NCBI RefSeq assembly: GCF_038070315.1
Contig: NZ_JBBPCC010000012.1
Location: 1 to 64,000 of the forward strand
DNA length: 64,000 nt
Direction of reading: 5' to 3'
DNA from: Paenibacillus_G filicis
GTDB taxonomy: Bacteria > Bacillota > Bacilli > Paenibacillales > NBRC-103111
The position numbers were made by a program, and so were the translations under genes. Shown one piece after another: positions 7,978-19,400 of the stretch. Numbering within the stretch: position 1 is the first letter of the stretch; every line of letters starts with the position of its first letter. The notes under the pieces were generated by a model. That model was not told the origin of the DNA. It ran no database searches and saw nothing but the letters and a program-made list of their open reading frames with translations.

Positions 7978-9549
7978 TCAGCTTCGATTTTCCGATACGA
8001 TGACGCCATTGCCTTTTTTATACCGCTCTGTCGCTTCCTTCAGAATTTCATGGCCTCCCTTGTTTTTGTATTCCTCAATCACCTTCGGCCAGTCCGAGAT
8101 CGGCTCCTTGCCGTATATCATTTTGGTCATATGATCGATAATCAGCTTCGGACCCACATCGTCGCCGAGCGGCGTCAGGTCGGGAAATTTGGAGTAAGCC
8201 TGCAGCGTTGGCACGAAGCGCACTGAGCCAAGCCCCTCCTTGGATACTACCGTGTCCATGTACTTGATCATATCCCGCCCGTTCGGCGTCTGCTCTTCTT
8301 TCAGCTTGTTGTAAACCGAGTCGTGGACGAACCAGAACATGCCGCGGAACAAGTCCTCATCGATCGCCTCCGGGGTCGACGGCGGTGTAAACTTAATCGC
8401 ACCGTTCTCGATCGTGTAGTTTTCGCCCTCGATGCCGAAGGAGAAATATTTCTCAGCTTCTGGCGTTGTCATCCATTCAAAAAATTGGATAATTCGAATC
8501 GCTTTATCCTTAGAAACCTTATTGTTGATGTAATAGGAGGTATTAATGCTGGAATACAGCAGATGTCCTCCCCGGTTCTCCGGTCCACGCGGAGACGGAA
8601 TGATTTCTACTTGGGCATCAGGCGCTCCTACCGTAATCTTATTTCGGTAATTGTTGAGCTCCCGGGCGTTGGCCGACCACATCGCCGCTTTACCGCCCTC
8701 GATGTTTTTGCCATAGTCACCGGAGCTGATAGTCGCGAAGTCCTTGGGAATCAAGCCTTCATCAAACATCGTTTTGAACGTTTGGAGCGCTCTCGTCATG
8801 TTCTCCACATCAAAAAACTTAGGTACAACCTGATCGTTCTGAATCTCAAATTGGGAAGGCAGCACGTCGAAAGCACCGAGAATCGTATCCGCATACTTGA
8901 AATTTTCGCGCATCTGGTAAGGATGCTCCACGCCCAGCTTTTTAAACGCTCTCATCACGCCAAGAAAATCATCTACAGTCTTCGGAGCCGGGAGACCGGT
9001 TTTAGCCAGCAGATCGGCCCGGATGAACGTAGCGCGCCTGGACGGATTGGAAAGCCAGGCTGGAATGCCATAAATTTTGCCGTCAAAGCTGGTTTCCTGC
9101 CACGCCTCTTTTGGCACCGCTTTCATAATTGTGGGCGCATATTGCTTCAGCAGATCGTCGAGCGGCATGAACACACCAGCCTCCACGGATCCGGACATCC
9201 CCTTGGTCGTGGCGCCCCCAACATTTTGCACCACATCGGGAATGTCATTGGAAGCAAACATCAGCGACATCTTCTGATCGAAATCCTTAAGCGGGATCAT
9301 GCGCAGGTCGAGATCCGTATTGGTGATTTCCTCCAGCTTCTTAACCCACTTCTCATTATTAATATCGGCGCTTTTTTCTGCATGCTTATAGCCGCTCGTC
9401 GTCATGGAGAAGCTGAACTTCAACTTCTCGGGCGCCTTGCCCGCAGCTTCCCCAGCCTCACCTTTACTTCCAGTGCCGGAATCTCCGCAGGCCGAGAGCA
9501 GACCGACTGTCATCGACCCGGCCAATGCGAGACTTAATATTTTTTTCAT
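7978..9549 (-). CDS. ABC transporter substrate-binding lipoprotein (family 1, LplA-like sugar binder)
   Basis: An extracellular, lipid-anchored solute receptor for a carbohydrate ABC importer. I set the start at the ATG 9549 (AGGGG 7 bases upstream), giving 523 residues that begin MKKILSLALAGSMTVGLLSACG: a signal peptide with lipobox LSAC. A low-complexity Gly/Glu/Ala linker follows, then the large two-lobed binding fold of the LplA-type family common in Paenibacillus (ESFDGKIYGIP-like segment QETSFDGKIYGIPAWL, later KAIRIIQFFEWMTTPE). No permease, ATPase or two-component genes are adjacent, which is unusual, since this type normally heads a permease pair. The neighbouring sugar isomerase is broken, so this may be the survivor of a decayed sugar-use cluster. 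Substrate not predictable. Confidence 0.88.
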   Translation of the reverse strand: MKKILSLALAGSMTVGLLSACGDSGTGSKGEAGEAAGKAPEKLKFSFSMTTSGYKHAEKSADINNEKWVKKLEEITNTDLDLRMIPLKDFDQKMSLMFASNDIPDVVQNVGGATTKGMSGSVEAGVFMPLDDLLKQYAPTIMKAVPKEAWQETSFDGKIYGIPAWLSNPSRRATFIRADLLAKTGLPAPKTVDDFLGVMRAFKKLGVEHPYQMRENFKYADTILGAFDVLPSQFEIQNDQVVPKFFDVENMTRALQTFKTMFDEGLIPKDFATISSGDYGKNIEGGKAAMWSANARELNNYRNKITVGAPDAQVEIIPSPRGPENRGGHLLYSSINTSYYINNKVSKDKAIRIIQFFEWMTTPEAEKYFSFGIEGENYTIENGAIKFTPPSTPEAIDEDLFRGMFWFVHDSVYNKLKEEQTPNGRDMIKYMDTVVSKEGLGSVRFVPTLQAYSKFPDLTPLGDDVGPKLIIDHMTKMIYGKEPISDWPKVIEEYKNKGGHEILKEATERYKKGNGVIVSENRS

Positions 9550-9709
9550 AGCTTCCCCTCTTTTTTCACTAGAATGAACCAAGCTGGCTTCGCTGGCTAC
9601 TGACTACATAGTAAACGCGTTGGTCATTTTGAGGAATGTTATTTTTTATCGTCGAGTTGTGTTTGTTTTCGATATGAAGCCAAAAAGCTATCCGTAAAGC
9701 AGCATATCC

Positions 9710-9751
9710 AAAAAAACGGCCCCCGATGCGCAAACTTGCGCATCGGGGGCC
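9710..9751 (-). terminator. Strong terminator of the giant-surface-protein operon
   Basis: A 16-bp perfect stem (9718-9733 with 9736-9751; core GGCCCCCGATGCGC) is followed on the minus strand by TTTTTTT. It lies 22 bases after the stop of the protease gene, the last gene of the operon. Confidence 0.92.
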
Positions 9752-9772
9752 GTGGAGCAATCCGCTATCCGG

Positions 9773-10456
9773 CTATGGGGTCTTGACCACCGGAAGCAAG
9801 GAGCGAACCTCTTTCAAAGGAATGACCAGATGGATATTATTCATCGTCCGAAGCGAGCCGGATATGATGCCAGCTACCCTGCCGAAGCGGTCAATGATGG
9901 GACCTCCCGACATGCCGCTGGCGATCTGAGCCGACGTCAGGACCCGGTCCCGTCCGTTGACTTCGGCCTTGGGGTTGTTAACGATCCCTTCGGTGATCAC
10001 GGGCGTGTTCGCCATCGGATAACCGATCGCAAATACTTGTTCGCCGAAATTGACGGCTGTTTCCCTTATCGGAAGAAAGGCATAGCCGCCGGCTGGACCG
10101 CTTTTCAGAGCGGGAAGCTGCAGAACAGCCGCGTCGGTCTGTTCGTCGACTGCAACCACCTCGATAGGTCCAACTACGCTACCGTCACGGAGCGTACCTT
10201 CGATCCGTGATGCTTCTTTCACCACATGGTAAGCCGTCGCCGCCAGGCCATCCGGAGACAGGATCACTCCGGTTCCCGTAGCTTTTACCGAATCATCCTC
10301 ACGCAGAATACGGATGTAGAGGATGGCCTGCTCACTTCGTCCGAAAATATCCTCCGCCGTGTACGCAGCAGGCGAATCAGCCTTCGCCTGCATCCATACA
10401 GCGGCACCGCACAAGAGAGAGATGAGAAGGCACAGTGCAGCAATTTTTCTTTTCAT
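9773..10456 (-). CDS. Exported trypsin-like serine protease, HtrA-type domain without PDZ
   Basis: A short (227 aa) S1C-like protease domain. Residues 1-27 are a signal sequence (MKRKIAALCLLISLLCGAAV...AKA), so it acts outside the membrane. The catalytic triad is visible: His77 in TAYHVV, Asp108 in EQTDAAVLQL and Ser183 in SGMSGGPI. Classical HtrA proteins are about 400 residues with a TM anchor and a PDZ domain; this one stops after the protease fold. It is the last gene of the operon, 42 bases after the 3177-residue protein, with AAAGGCGG before the ATG. Its place suggests processing or quality control of the co-expressed giant surface proteins, but that is inference. Confidence 0.85.
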   Translation of the reverse strand: MKRKIAALCLLISLLCGAAVWMQAKADSPAAYTAEDIFGRSEQAILYIRILREDDSVKATGTGVILSPDGLAATAYHVVKEASRIEGTLRDGSVVGPIEVVAVDEQTDAAVLQLPALKSGPAGGYAFLPIRETAVNFGEQVFAIGYPMANTPVITEGIVNNPKAEVNGRDRVLTSAQIASGMSGGPIIDRFGRVAGIISGSLRTMNNIHLVIPLKEVRSLLPVVKTP

Positions 10457-10498
10457 AGATCGTTCTGCCGCCTTTCAGCTTTTCAGGTCGTTCCTGCC

Positions 10499-13400
10499 TT
10501 ACTTGGCAGCCGCCATGATATCCTGGAATGCCCAGTGTTCCGGCGTCAGGTCCTTGAACTTGGCCTGCACGTCCTGCTTCTTGGTCCCGATGATCCGGTT
10601 GATCACCACGACAACCTGTGCCCGCGTGATCTCGCTATCCGGACGGAACGTACCGTCCGGGAAGCCGTCGACATACCCGGCCTGGGTAAAGGCTCGGACA
10701 TACGATTCCGACCAATGCCCGGCTACGTCCGTCAGCAGCGTTTCCCCTGGAGCAAGAACATCCAGCTTGAGCACCCGGGACATCATGGCGACGAATTCAG
10801 CACGGGTCAGCCCGCGCTCACCGCCGAACGTCCCGTCCTCATACCCGTCGATGATGCCTGCCGAGGTGAAGAAGGCCACATTGGCCTTGGTCTCTTCACT
10901 TACGCCTGTGAGCAGATTGGCTACGCTAACCTTCTCCTTGTCCAGGAGAGGGCTCAACGCATCCAACAGCTCATAACGGGTAATCGCCGTATCCGGCTTG
11001 AAGGCCTCATCGTCATAACCGGCTATATACTTGATCTCGGCCGCCTGTTTTTTCACCGCATACTTAGCGTTCTCCACCTGATAGCTGATCGTGATGACAC
11101 GGTCATTCTTGTCCGTAATTGCCTTGACTGTCATATTGCGTGTAATGATGATGCTTCCTTCCTTAAACACCTTGCTCTTGTTGGTCGGTGTGCTTCCGTC
11201 GGTCGTGTAGTAGATGATCTGACCTTCAGGTGCTGTCAGCTTCAGAATACTGTTCTTCGCTACTGTAGAAGGTGCTCCTCCGTCGGCAGCCGTCTTGCTT
11301 TCGCCGACCAAGGCTTCAATTGTAGGAGGAGAAGGAATGAACCCTCCACCAAATCCCCCACCTGTGCTGACCTGTTTAGTCCATACTCCCGACAGAACTG
11401 GGCTGATCTCCTTCTCCGGCACAACCGTAACCGCCTTGATCGTCGTCGTCTCCGTAAGCCGGATTGGCGCCGTATAGAGGAGGGATTTGGCACTTGGCTG
11501 ACTGCCATCCAATGTGTAGTAGATACTTGCATCCGGCTCGTCTGTAGTCAGGGTCACCAGAACTTCCCGGGTGAACGGTGCGTTATCAGGGACAAATTTA
11601 GGTGCCTTGGCTGTTTCCGCATATTTGAAGGCAGCGGCATTCAGCACGATGCTCCGGCTTTCTCCGCCTAATTCTGCTTTCAATACGGCAGCGCCAGTCG
11701 TTTGCAGAGCTCCGGTCCAGTTTCCACTGCCACTGCGGACAACCTTTGCGGCTGCATCCGCCTGCCAGTTGAGGGCCGCATCGGAGGTCAGCGTAAAGCT
11801 GCTGCCGATTCGGCTCAGCAGATCGTTATCGTTCAGAATCACTGCGGCTGTGCTCAGCTTGGATGCGGCGGAGCCGCCAACCGCCTTGAGCGACGGGAAG
11901 GAGCCTGCCGCTGCATCCCACACGCTGCCGTTCAAGCCTTGAGGCAGAGTACTTTGTGTCAGCTCTCGGGAGAGCAGTCCCGCTGCCCCGTAAGTCGATC
12001 CGCCTACCCGCTTGCCTGTTGCGTTGAAATAAGCGGTGTCCGTCTTGAGCGCCTGCTTGTTATAGAAGCTGCCTGTGATCGCGGCGGCCTCGGACTTCTG
12101 ACCAGCGATGCCGCCGTAGAAAATCTTCCCGGGATGGATCAATTCGTCGATACCAGAGACGACCTCTCCATAACTCAGCGACCCCGTGATCTTTCCTCCA
12201 GCAGCATAGCCTGCGATGCCCCCTGCCTGGGCTTCCGTCACGCCTTGGCCGTACACCTTGCCGGATGCGTACACGTTGCTGATCGCACCGCTGCTGATGC
12301 CTGCAATACCGCCAGCCTGGGCTTGCGCACCTTTCGCATGAACATCCGTGTAGGAGAAAGATTGCTCGATGCTGCCCGTTGCCACAACCTCACCGGCGAT
12401 ACCGCCCGCAGCTGCTGCGCCCTCGGTTGTTTCCGCCGCAACGCTGCCTGCGGAATACGATTGCTTGATGCTTCCTGCATGGGTACCCGCTAGACCGCCT
12501 GCATGGCCGCCTGTTGCGGTAACAACCGCATTCGCGAAAGAACCGGTAATCGAGCCGCTGTTGTCGCCAACCAGACCGCCGATGTTCGCTACCCCGCCGA
12601 CCTGGAGCGACTTGGCTGTAATATTCGCCAGCTTGTTCTTGTTAGTGCCTGCTGCGCCGCCGACTTGCCCGGCGCCTTTCACGCTGCCTTGCACCTCGAT
12701 TTGGTTCAGTTCGCCTTCGTTGGCCCCGGCTATGCCGCCTGCCTGATCGCCTGTGGCGATGACTTCTGCGCTGACTTTGGAAGCGCTGATTAAGCCGCTG
12801 TTCGTGCCGGCGACTCCTCCGATGCCGGATACCCCGGCTACAGTCAGGTCCTGCAGGCCAGCTTGGCTGATCGTTCCCTTATTCTCACCGGCCACACCGC
12901 CGACGAAGTCGCGCCCTTGAGCCTTTCCGCTAACCGTGACTTCGCGGATTACTGCGCCAGCATGGTTGATACCCGCGATTACGCCGGTACGCGAGCCGCT
13001 AGAGACCTGTGCATCGGTAAAAACTAGACGTGCGATGACACCGTGATTTTCCAGGACAAACCCCTGAACATCAAGCGCAGATGCTTGCTTCAAGCCTGTA
13101 AGCTTAAAGCCCTGCCCGTCAAGCTCACCCAGGAAATCCTGAATTGGCGTCCATCTCTTGCCGGTCAGATCGATATCTGCCCCCAGCTTGATTGTAGCAA
13201 TCGCCGGTTTTTCCGTTGCTGTCCGGTTAAACAGCTGGTAATACGGAAGCCCGGTATTCGGATTGTACAGAGATACGATACCCGCCAACTGCTTCGCATC
13301 CGTGACGATCCAATCCGATCCGGCCGTCCGGTTCAGGAAAGGAACCGAGAGTTCGAAATCCCAGCTGCCGAATCCGGCAAACGAATCCGATACATCCCCC

Positions 13401-16400
13401 TGCTTGTTGCCCGTAGCCACCCCGAGGCTCTGACCGATCGGATTGAAATCCGCCGTGTACCAAGACGAGTGAACCTTGCCGTCCCGGAAATTATACCCGA
13501 CCAGCGCGCCCTTATAGACCGTAGTCCCGCCTGCATTCACGACAGGTGCCGGTGTCTTGGCGAATACGCCGTCGAGCGTGCCGTCATTGTAGCCGGCAAA
13601 GCCGCCTGCATACGAACGGGTCGCGTGGTTCACTCCCGTCACGGTAAGGCTTCCTTGCGCTGCGTAAGCATGCTTGATAACCGCACGACGCTCTACGGCA
13701 CCTGCGAAGCCGCCGCTTCCCGTGTCATAGCCTGTATTGGCAACCTGACCCGAAGCATAAGCATCTGTGATCGTATAGCGGTCGATAGAGCCTGCGAAGC
13801 CGCCCGCGTACGAGCCTGTGATGCCCTTCGCATCGACGGAACCGAGCGCATATACGCGTTCCATCGTGCTGCTGCCGGTATTCGAGTCGCCGAGAATTCC
13901 GGCAAAGCCTCCGGCATAAATCGTCGTATCCTGATTGTCGTCCGCGACCTTAACAGGCAGCGCTGCATAAGCATCGGTTACCTTGGTGTTGTCTCCTCGT
14001 CCGATCAGTCCGCCCGCATGAACGGCGGGAACGATTCCTTGCTTGAATACAGCTCGTTGAATATCAATAGCTTGCCCGTCCGGCGAAGCGGCGGAGGTAT
14101 AGTGAATGGCCCCGCCCGTCGCACGGCCGACAACACCGCCGACATCGTACACAACACTCGTATCGGCTTTGATGCTTTGCGTCGGCTCAGAGCTGACGAT
14201 GATGCCGCTGCTTACCCCGGCGATACCGCCTGCTGCCGCCACTCTTCCTCCATGCAGCTCAAGATTGACGTTCGTCTTGGCATAATAGATGGAGGCATTG
14301 CTCAGCTTGCCGACGATCCCGCCAAGCAGCAGATCCGCTTCTTGGTTAGTTCCTTGAGCGATCAAAGGTTTTCCATGTACCGAAGCTTCATAAATACCCG
14401 GGTACAGCGGAGCTCTTCTGCCGAAATCAAAAGCTTTGTTCACATCGGCTGCCGACAAGGTTCCTGCGATGCCGCCCAGCGAGCTTTCGCCAGATTGGGA
14501 AGTGAAGGTCAGATTTGAAACGACATCCACTTGCTCCAGAATCGTATCCTGTGCGCTGCCGACGATACCGCCAGCCGTAACCTTCGCACCGGCCGCCTGG
14601 ATGGCCCCGTCGAATACCGCCTGATGCACGGCCGCGCTCGACAGCTTCCCGAAGATACCGCCGATTGTCGCTTCCGGACTGCTCTCCAGCGAAGCGATCA
14701 GCAGTTTATCTGCCTTCACCCGCTCCACATCGAAGCGGTTCGTGCCTGCGCCCGTCTTGCTGCCGATCAGTCCGCCGACCGTTCCGCCGCTCACCAGCTG
14801 CTGACCGGACCCGGAAGCTGTGACCGAAACATCGCTCAGCGTGTTGCCGGCCTCGGATTGTCCCGTCACTCCGCCGACGATCGAGCCGCTGCCCTGAGCC
14901 GCTATGGAGCCGGAGGTATAAGTCAGGGCCACTTGCTCCGTCCTACCCTCCGTATGCCGGCCAATCAGTCCGCCCAGCACGCTGTCCTTCCCGTAAGCCG
15001 CCAGGGTGTAGTCCATCTCGCGAGCGAATCCGCTCACGATACCGGCCTGCTTCCCGACAAGACCGCCAAGCGTCGCGCTCTCCGCGGAGCTGGTCAGTAT
15101 CACACCGTTTGACTTGAAGGTAAACGCACCCGGCACGAGTGCTCCCGTGTTATCTCCGATCAAGCCTCCTGCTACAGCGTCTGCTCCTGTCGCTTCCAGC
15201 TTGCTTCCAGGCTCCAGCGTGACGCTCACGTTCTGGAATGTCCCGGTGTTCTTGCCGAACAAGCTGCCCACCGTACCGCCTCTGACTGTGATATCTTTGG
15301 AGACCTTAAGGCTTACATTCGAGACTTGACCTTGGTTATAGCCAGCCAGTACGCCTGTGTTTTGAAGGCCTGCGATCGACAACGGCTCCATCACCATGTT
15401 CGAGACTTTGGATTTGACGCCGATCACGCCGAACAATCCGGAATTGTTGTGATCCGGCTGGACCATCAACCCGTCGATCAGATGCTTGCCTCCATCAAAG
15501 GTACCCTGGAACGGCGTATCCTCGCTTTTTCCGATCGGAACCCATTGTTTGGACTGAATATGGATCGGGTTCGAGATACGAATCGTTCTTCCTTCGAAAT
15601 CAAACCTCTCTACACCGGTCACCGTACCATTGACCAGTGCTGCCAGGCCCGCCAGCTCGGCCTCGCTCTTAAGGTCGTAGGCAAAAGCTCCCTTGTCCCG
15701 CATATACCAGGCGATATTGGCGTTCACTTCATTGCCGCCTCCACCATCTCCGCCAGTATTGGCGCTGCGCTGAAGCTCCGGATATTTGTAATCCGCATTC
15801 ACCGAGCCATACTTCCATGTATTCGTGAAGTCCCAGCCGGAGAGGCCCGGGAACGCACTGCGATCCATCAGTGTTGCGGACAGCAGCGTGCTGAGCCGCG
15901 CGTGAACTTGAAGCCAGCGGTGATAGCCGTCGGCGAAGTCCGGCAGATCCTGGTTGATCGCAGCCGTCTCGTCCTTCACATAGTAAGCCTTGTACAGCAG
16001 CTCCTTGCTAGGATTGTCATAGCGTCCGGCAAAGCCGCCCGCATAAGCGCCATTCTCCGCTGCAACCTGAGCAGCCGAGTAGACGGTGGATACTTCACCG
16101 TTCGTAATCCGTCCGAGGAAGCCCCCCGAGTAAGAACCCCCGGCTGCCGCCTTCACCACATTGCCTGCATAAGAGTTCGTAATCTTGCCGCCAGCCTGAT
16201 CCCCGACGAGACCGCCAACGTTGGTGTTGCTTCCGCTCGCTGTGACCTTGGACACGGAATGCGATTTATCGATAGTCCCTGTATTGCGGCCGGCAAGTCC
16301 GCCCAGGAATACCGAGGATTCGGCCGTTCCATAAGCATTGCCATTCAGATCCATATCGACGTAAGAAGCGATAATCTTGCCCTTGTTATCGCCGACCAGA

Positions 16401-19400
16401 CCGCCTGCCAGCGTACCTTCTCCTTCGATAGCAAGGTTGGAGTTCGAGTACGTATAGTACAGGGTACCTGCCGCCGCATTGACGCCGACGAGCCCGCCGA
16501 TCGTGCCCTCTTTCCCCTTGGAGGAAACTGGGATTTTATCCGAAATGCTGTTGTTAGCAACAAGGCTGCGGTTTTCCCCAACCATGCCTCCTGTGATGGA
16601 AGACGGAGAAACCACTTGAATCGAGCCGACATACCGGCTGTTCTGGATCGTGCTGACTCCGGTTGCCGGCTGTGCGGCCGGATCGGTGTCCTGTTTGTCA
16701 TTGATGCCGACGAATCCGCCAACCGTTGCTTGCGCGGCCGTCGCATTGACCTTGATATTCAACCCGTCCACGAAGTTGCTTGAGATGACGGATGAAGCCG
16801 AGCCTTTATTAGATCCCGCCATACCCCCGACCACGGACTGTGCGCTATTGACGACTAGATTAACCGCCTTGGCTGTCACTTTATCCATTGTCGTCAGCTC
16901 CTGGGAAGCCACGATACCGCCCACATACGCGGACGAGGCTGAAGGACTGGCGGTGATGAGCACATTCTCTGCATTCAATACTGTGGAATCTCCCAGCAGC
17001 TTGCTCTGCTCCAAACGGCCGGCAAGCCCGCCCGCTCCGTTTCCAGCAGCATTGACGGTCAACGTCACATAATTGGGAGTAACAGCTTCCACACGCGGAT
17101 TGACAATTTCCGTTAGCTTCCCGAAACCGACGATCCCGCCGATCTGGGAACGCGCCCCGGTGGAAGCGATCAGAGCCCCGTCCTCCGCATGTACATAGGG
17201 ACGGATGATCTTGGCGGAGGCAGGTCCGCCTGTAGCTACATCCGAGTGCCCTGCGATGCCGCCGGCTTCGGCGTTTGTTCCGCTGGTCGCAATAACCACC
17301 TGGGAAGCACTGCTTTCCATCAGAATGCCCCGGTTCGTGCCGGCGATGCCGCCGAGACGGTTGCCTGTCCCGCTGGAAGTGATCGTAACGCCTTCAGCGG
17401 AAACTCTCGGCGTGTCCCCGAGGTTCTCGCCGATGATGCTGCCGACCGAAGACTCGTTGCCCGGGACAGTGAAGGTCAGGTTCTGGACTGACAAAGCAAA
17501 TGCCGCTGCGCCTGCACCGTCTGCTACCGGGATGCTCTCGATCGCAACATGCTGAACACCCGCGATGCCCCCCGCTTTCGCTTGATTCCCCTGGAGAGTA
17601 AACGTAGACTGCTTGACGGTCGTATAGACCTTCGGCGAACGGTTGTATCCGATCGCACCGCCGACCTGACTGCTCGCAGCGAGCAAGTCGATACTCATCT
17701 GATCGACTGGTACGGCTTTCTCAGGCTGACCGACTTGCGCCTCTGCGGTGAGTGAGCCCGCCAGCGAGCCCAGCGTATAACCGCTCCGGCCTGCTTGCGT
17801 GATCAGTCCGATGTTCGCAGCATGGCTGTCAGACAGTAAGAATGTATTCGTGTTCGCTCCAACGATACCGCCGGAAGTGATGTTATCCTGAGCGTTCACG
17901 GCGCTTCTAACCGCCGCTTCCTGCCTCACGCTGTAGCCGGTCGTGAATGCCGGATCTCCAACAGTTGCTTTCGTGATCAAGCCCTGCGCTTTACCGGCTA
18001 CACCGCCGGAGATTCCCCCGGCCGTCTGGAGCAGGATCGTCGTGTACTTGACGCTGGCCGTATCCACGCTGCCGTTGATGAACCCGACGACACCGCCTGC
18101 ATTGCCGTCCGAGGTGAGCTTGGCAAATTCGGCTGCTGTGTTGCCGACAGTAGCCCGGGTAATCGTACCGCCGTCGACATACCCGGCAATACCTCCTGTG
18201 TACGATTCGTTGCCGCCGCCCGTGGACGTGATCTTCCCTTGGAAGCTCGCCAGATCGATGGCGGCGAGGTTATCGCTATGATTGACATAGTAGCCGACAA
18301 TCCCGCCTGTGCTGACGGTGCTGCCCAGCTCGGAGGACGCCGCTGTCACGGTAATTTCTTGATTGAAGGAAGCGCCGGAGATAACCTTATCCACGCCTTC
18401 CTCCGGTACGATACCGATCAGGCCGCCCGTATAAATCTTGCTTTGACCGCTGACTTGAAGGCTGGCCGTATTCACTACGTTGTTGATGACGGCGCCGGAC
18501 GTTCTGGCATAAGCCCGGTTCCCCACGATACCGCCTGTATACACGCCGGTTCCGCCGTTCACGGCAATCGGTCCGCTATTGGCATAAGCCTGACTCGCCG
18601 TGCTGTCCAGCAGCACGCGCTTGCTTGCATACCCGATCAATCCGCCTGTGTAGGCTTCGCTAGGCTTTTGGGTGCCCGTACCGACGGTCAGAGCCGCGCT
18701 GTTCTTGGCGGTTCCGCTGAAAGTCACATCCCCCGTCACTTTACCGATCAAGCTGCCGGTGAATACCTGGCTCAGACCGCTAGCCGTGACGGCAGCCGTA
18801 TTCGTGTACGGTTTACTCCACGTGATTGTGCCGTTTACATAACCGGCTAATCCCCCGGTGTGAACGTTCATGCCCCCGTTATTCGTAACCGCCGCCGTGT
18901 TGGTAAAGCCGATCGCAAATCGCGGATTGGCCTGCTGCGTATCGATCGAACCGATCAAGGCTGCCGCATAGGAGCCTTGAGCCGCAGCCGACTCAATGGT
19001 GACCGTGCCTCCGTTCGAGGTCACATCTGAGAATTCGACGGCTGCTCCTGCCCGGCCGACAATACCTCCTGCGTAAGCCGTCTTGGCATTCGTAATCTGA
19101 ATAGCCCCCGTATTGGAAATCGGCGTATTCTCGTCACTCATGCTCAGCCGTCCTGCGGCATGGCCGATGATACCGGCTGCATGGGCGATTCCTGTGCTAT
19201 CCGCCTGGATAGCTCCTTGGTTGCTCACTTTTTTCAGAACAAGACCTTGGCTCTCGCCGTATCCGACGATACCACCACTTTCCAGATCAGGGCCTTTGAC
19301 CGTCACCGGGGCCTGGTTGCTGGAGTTGGAGATGCTGCCTTCTCCCCCGCCGACGATGCCTCCCGCATAAATATGCTTGACGACAAAGTCCGCCTTAACT

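Noticed and set aside
13043..16783. Long plus-strand open frames (nearly 500 codons each) inside the giant GLUG gene
   Set aside because: They are antisense to a clearly coding, repeat-rich frame with compositional bias. No ribosome binding sites, no known motifs, and amino acid use is Arg/His/Ile-heavy, as in shadow frames.
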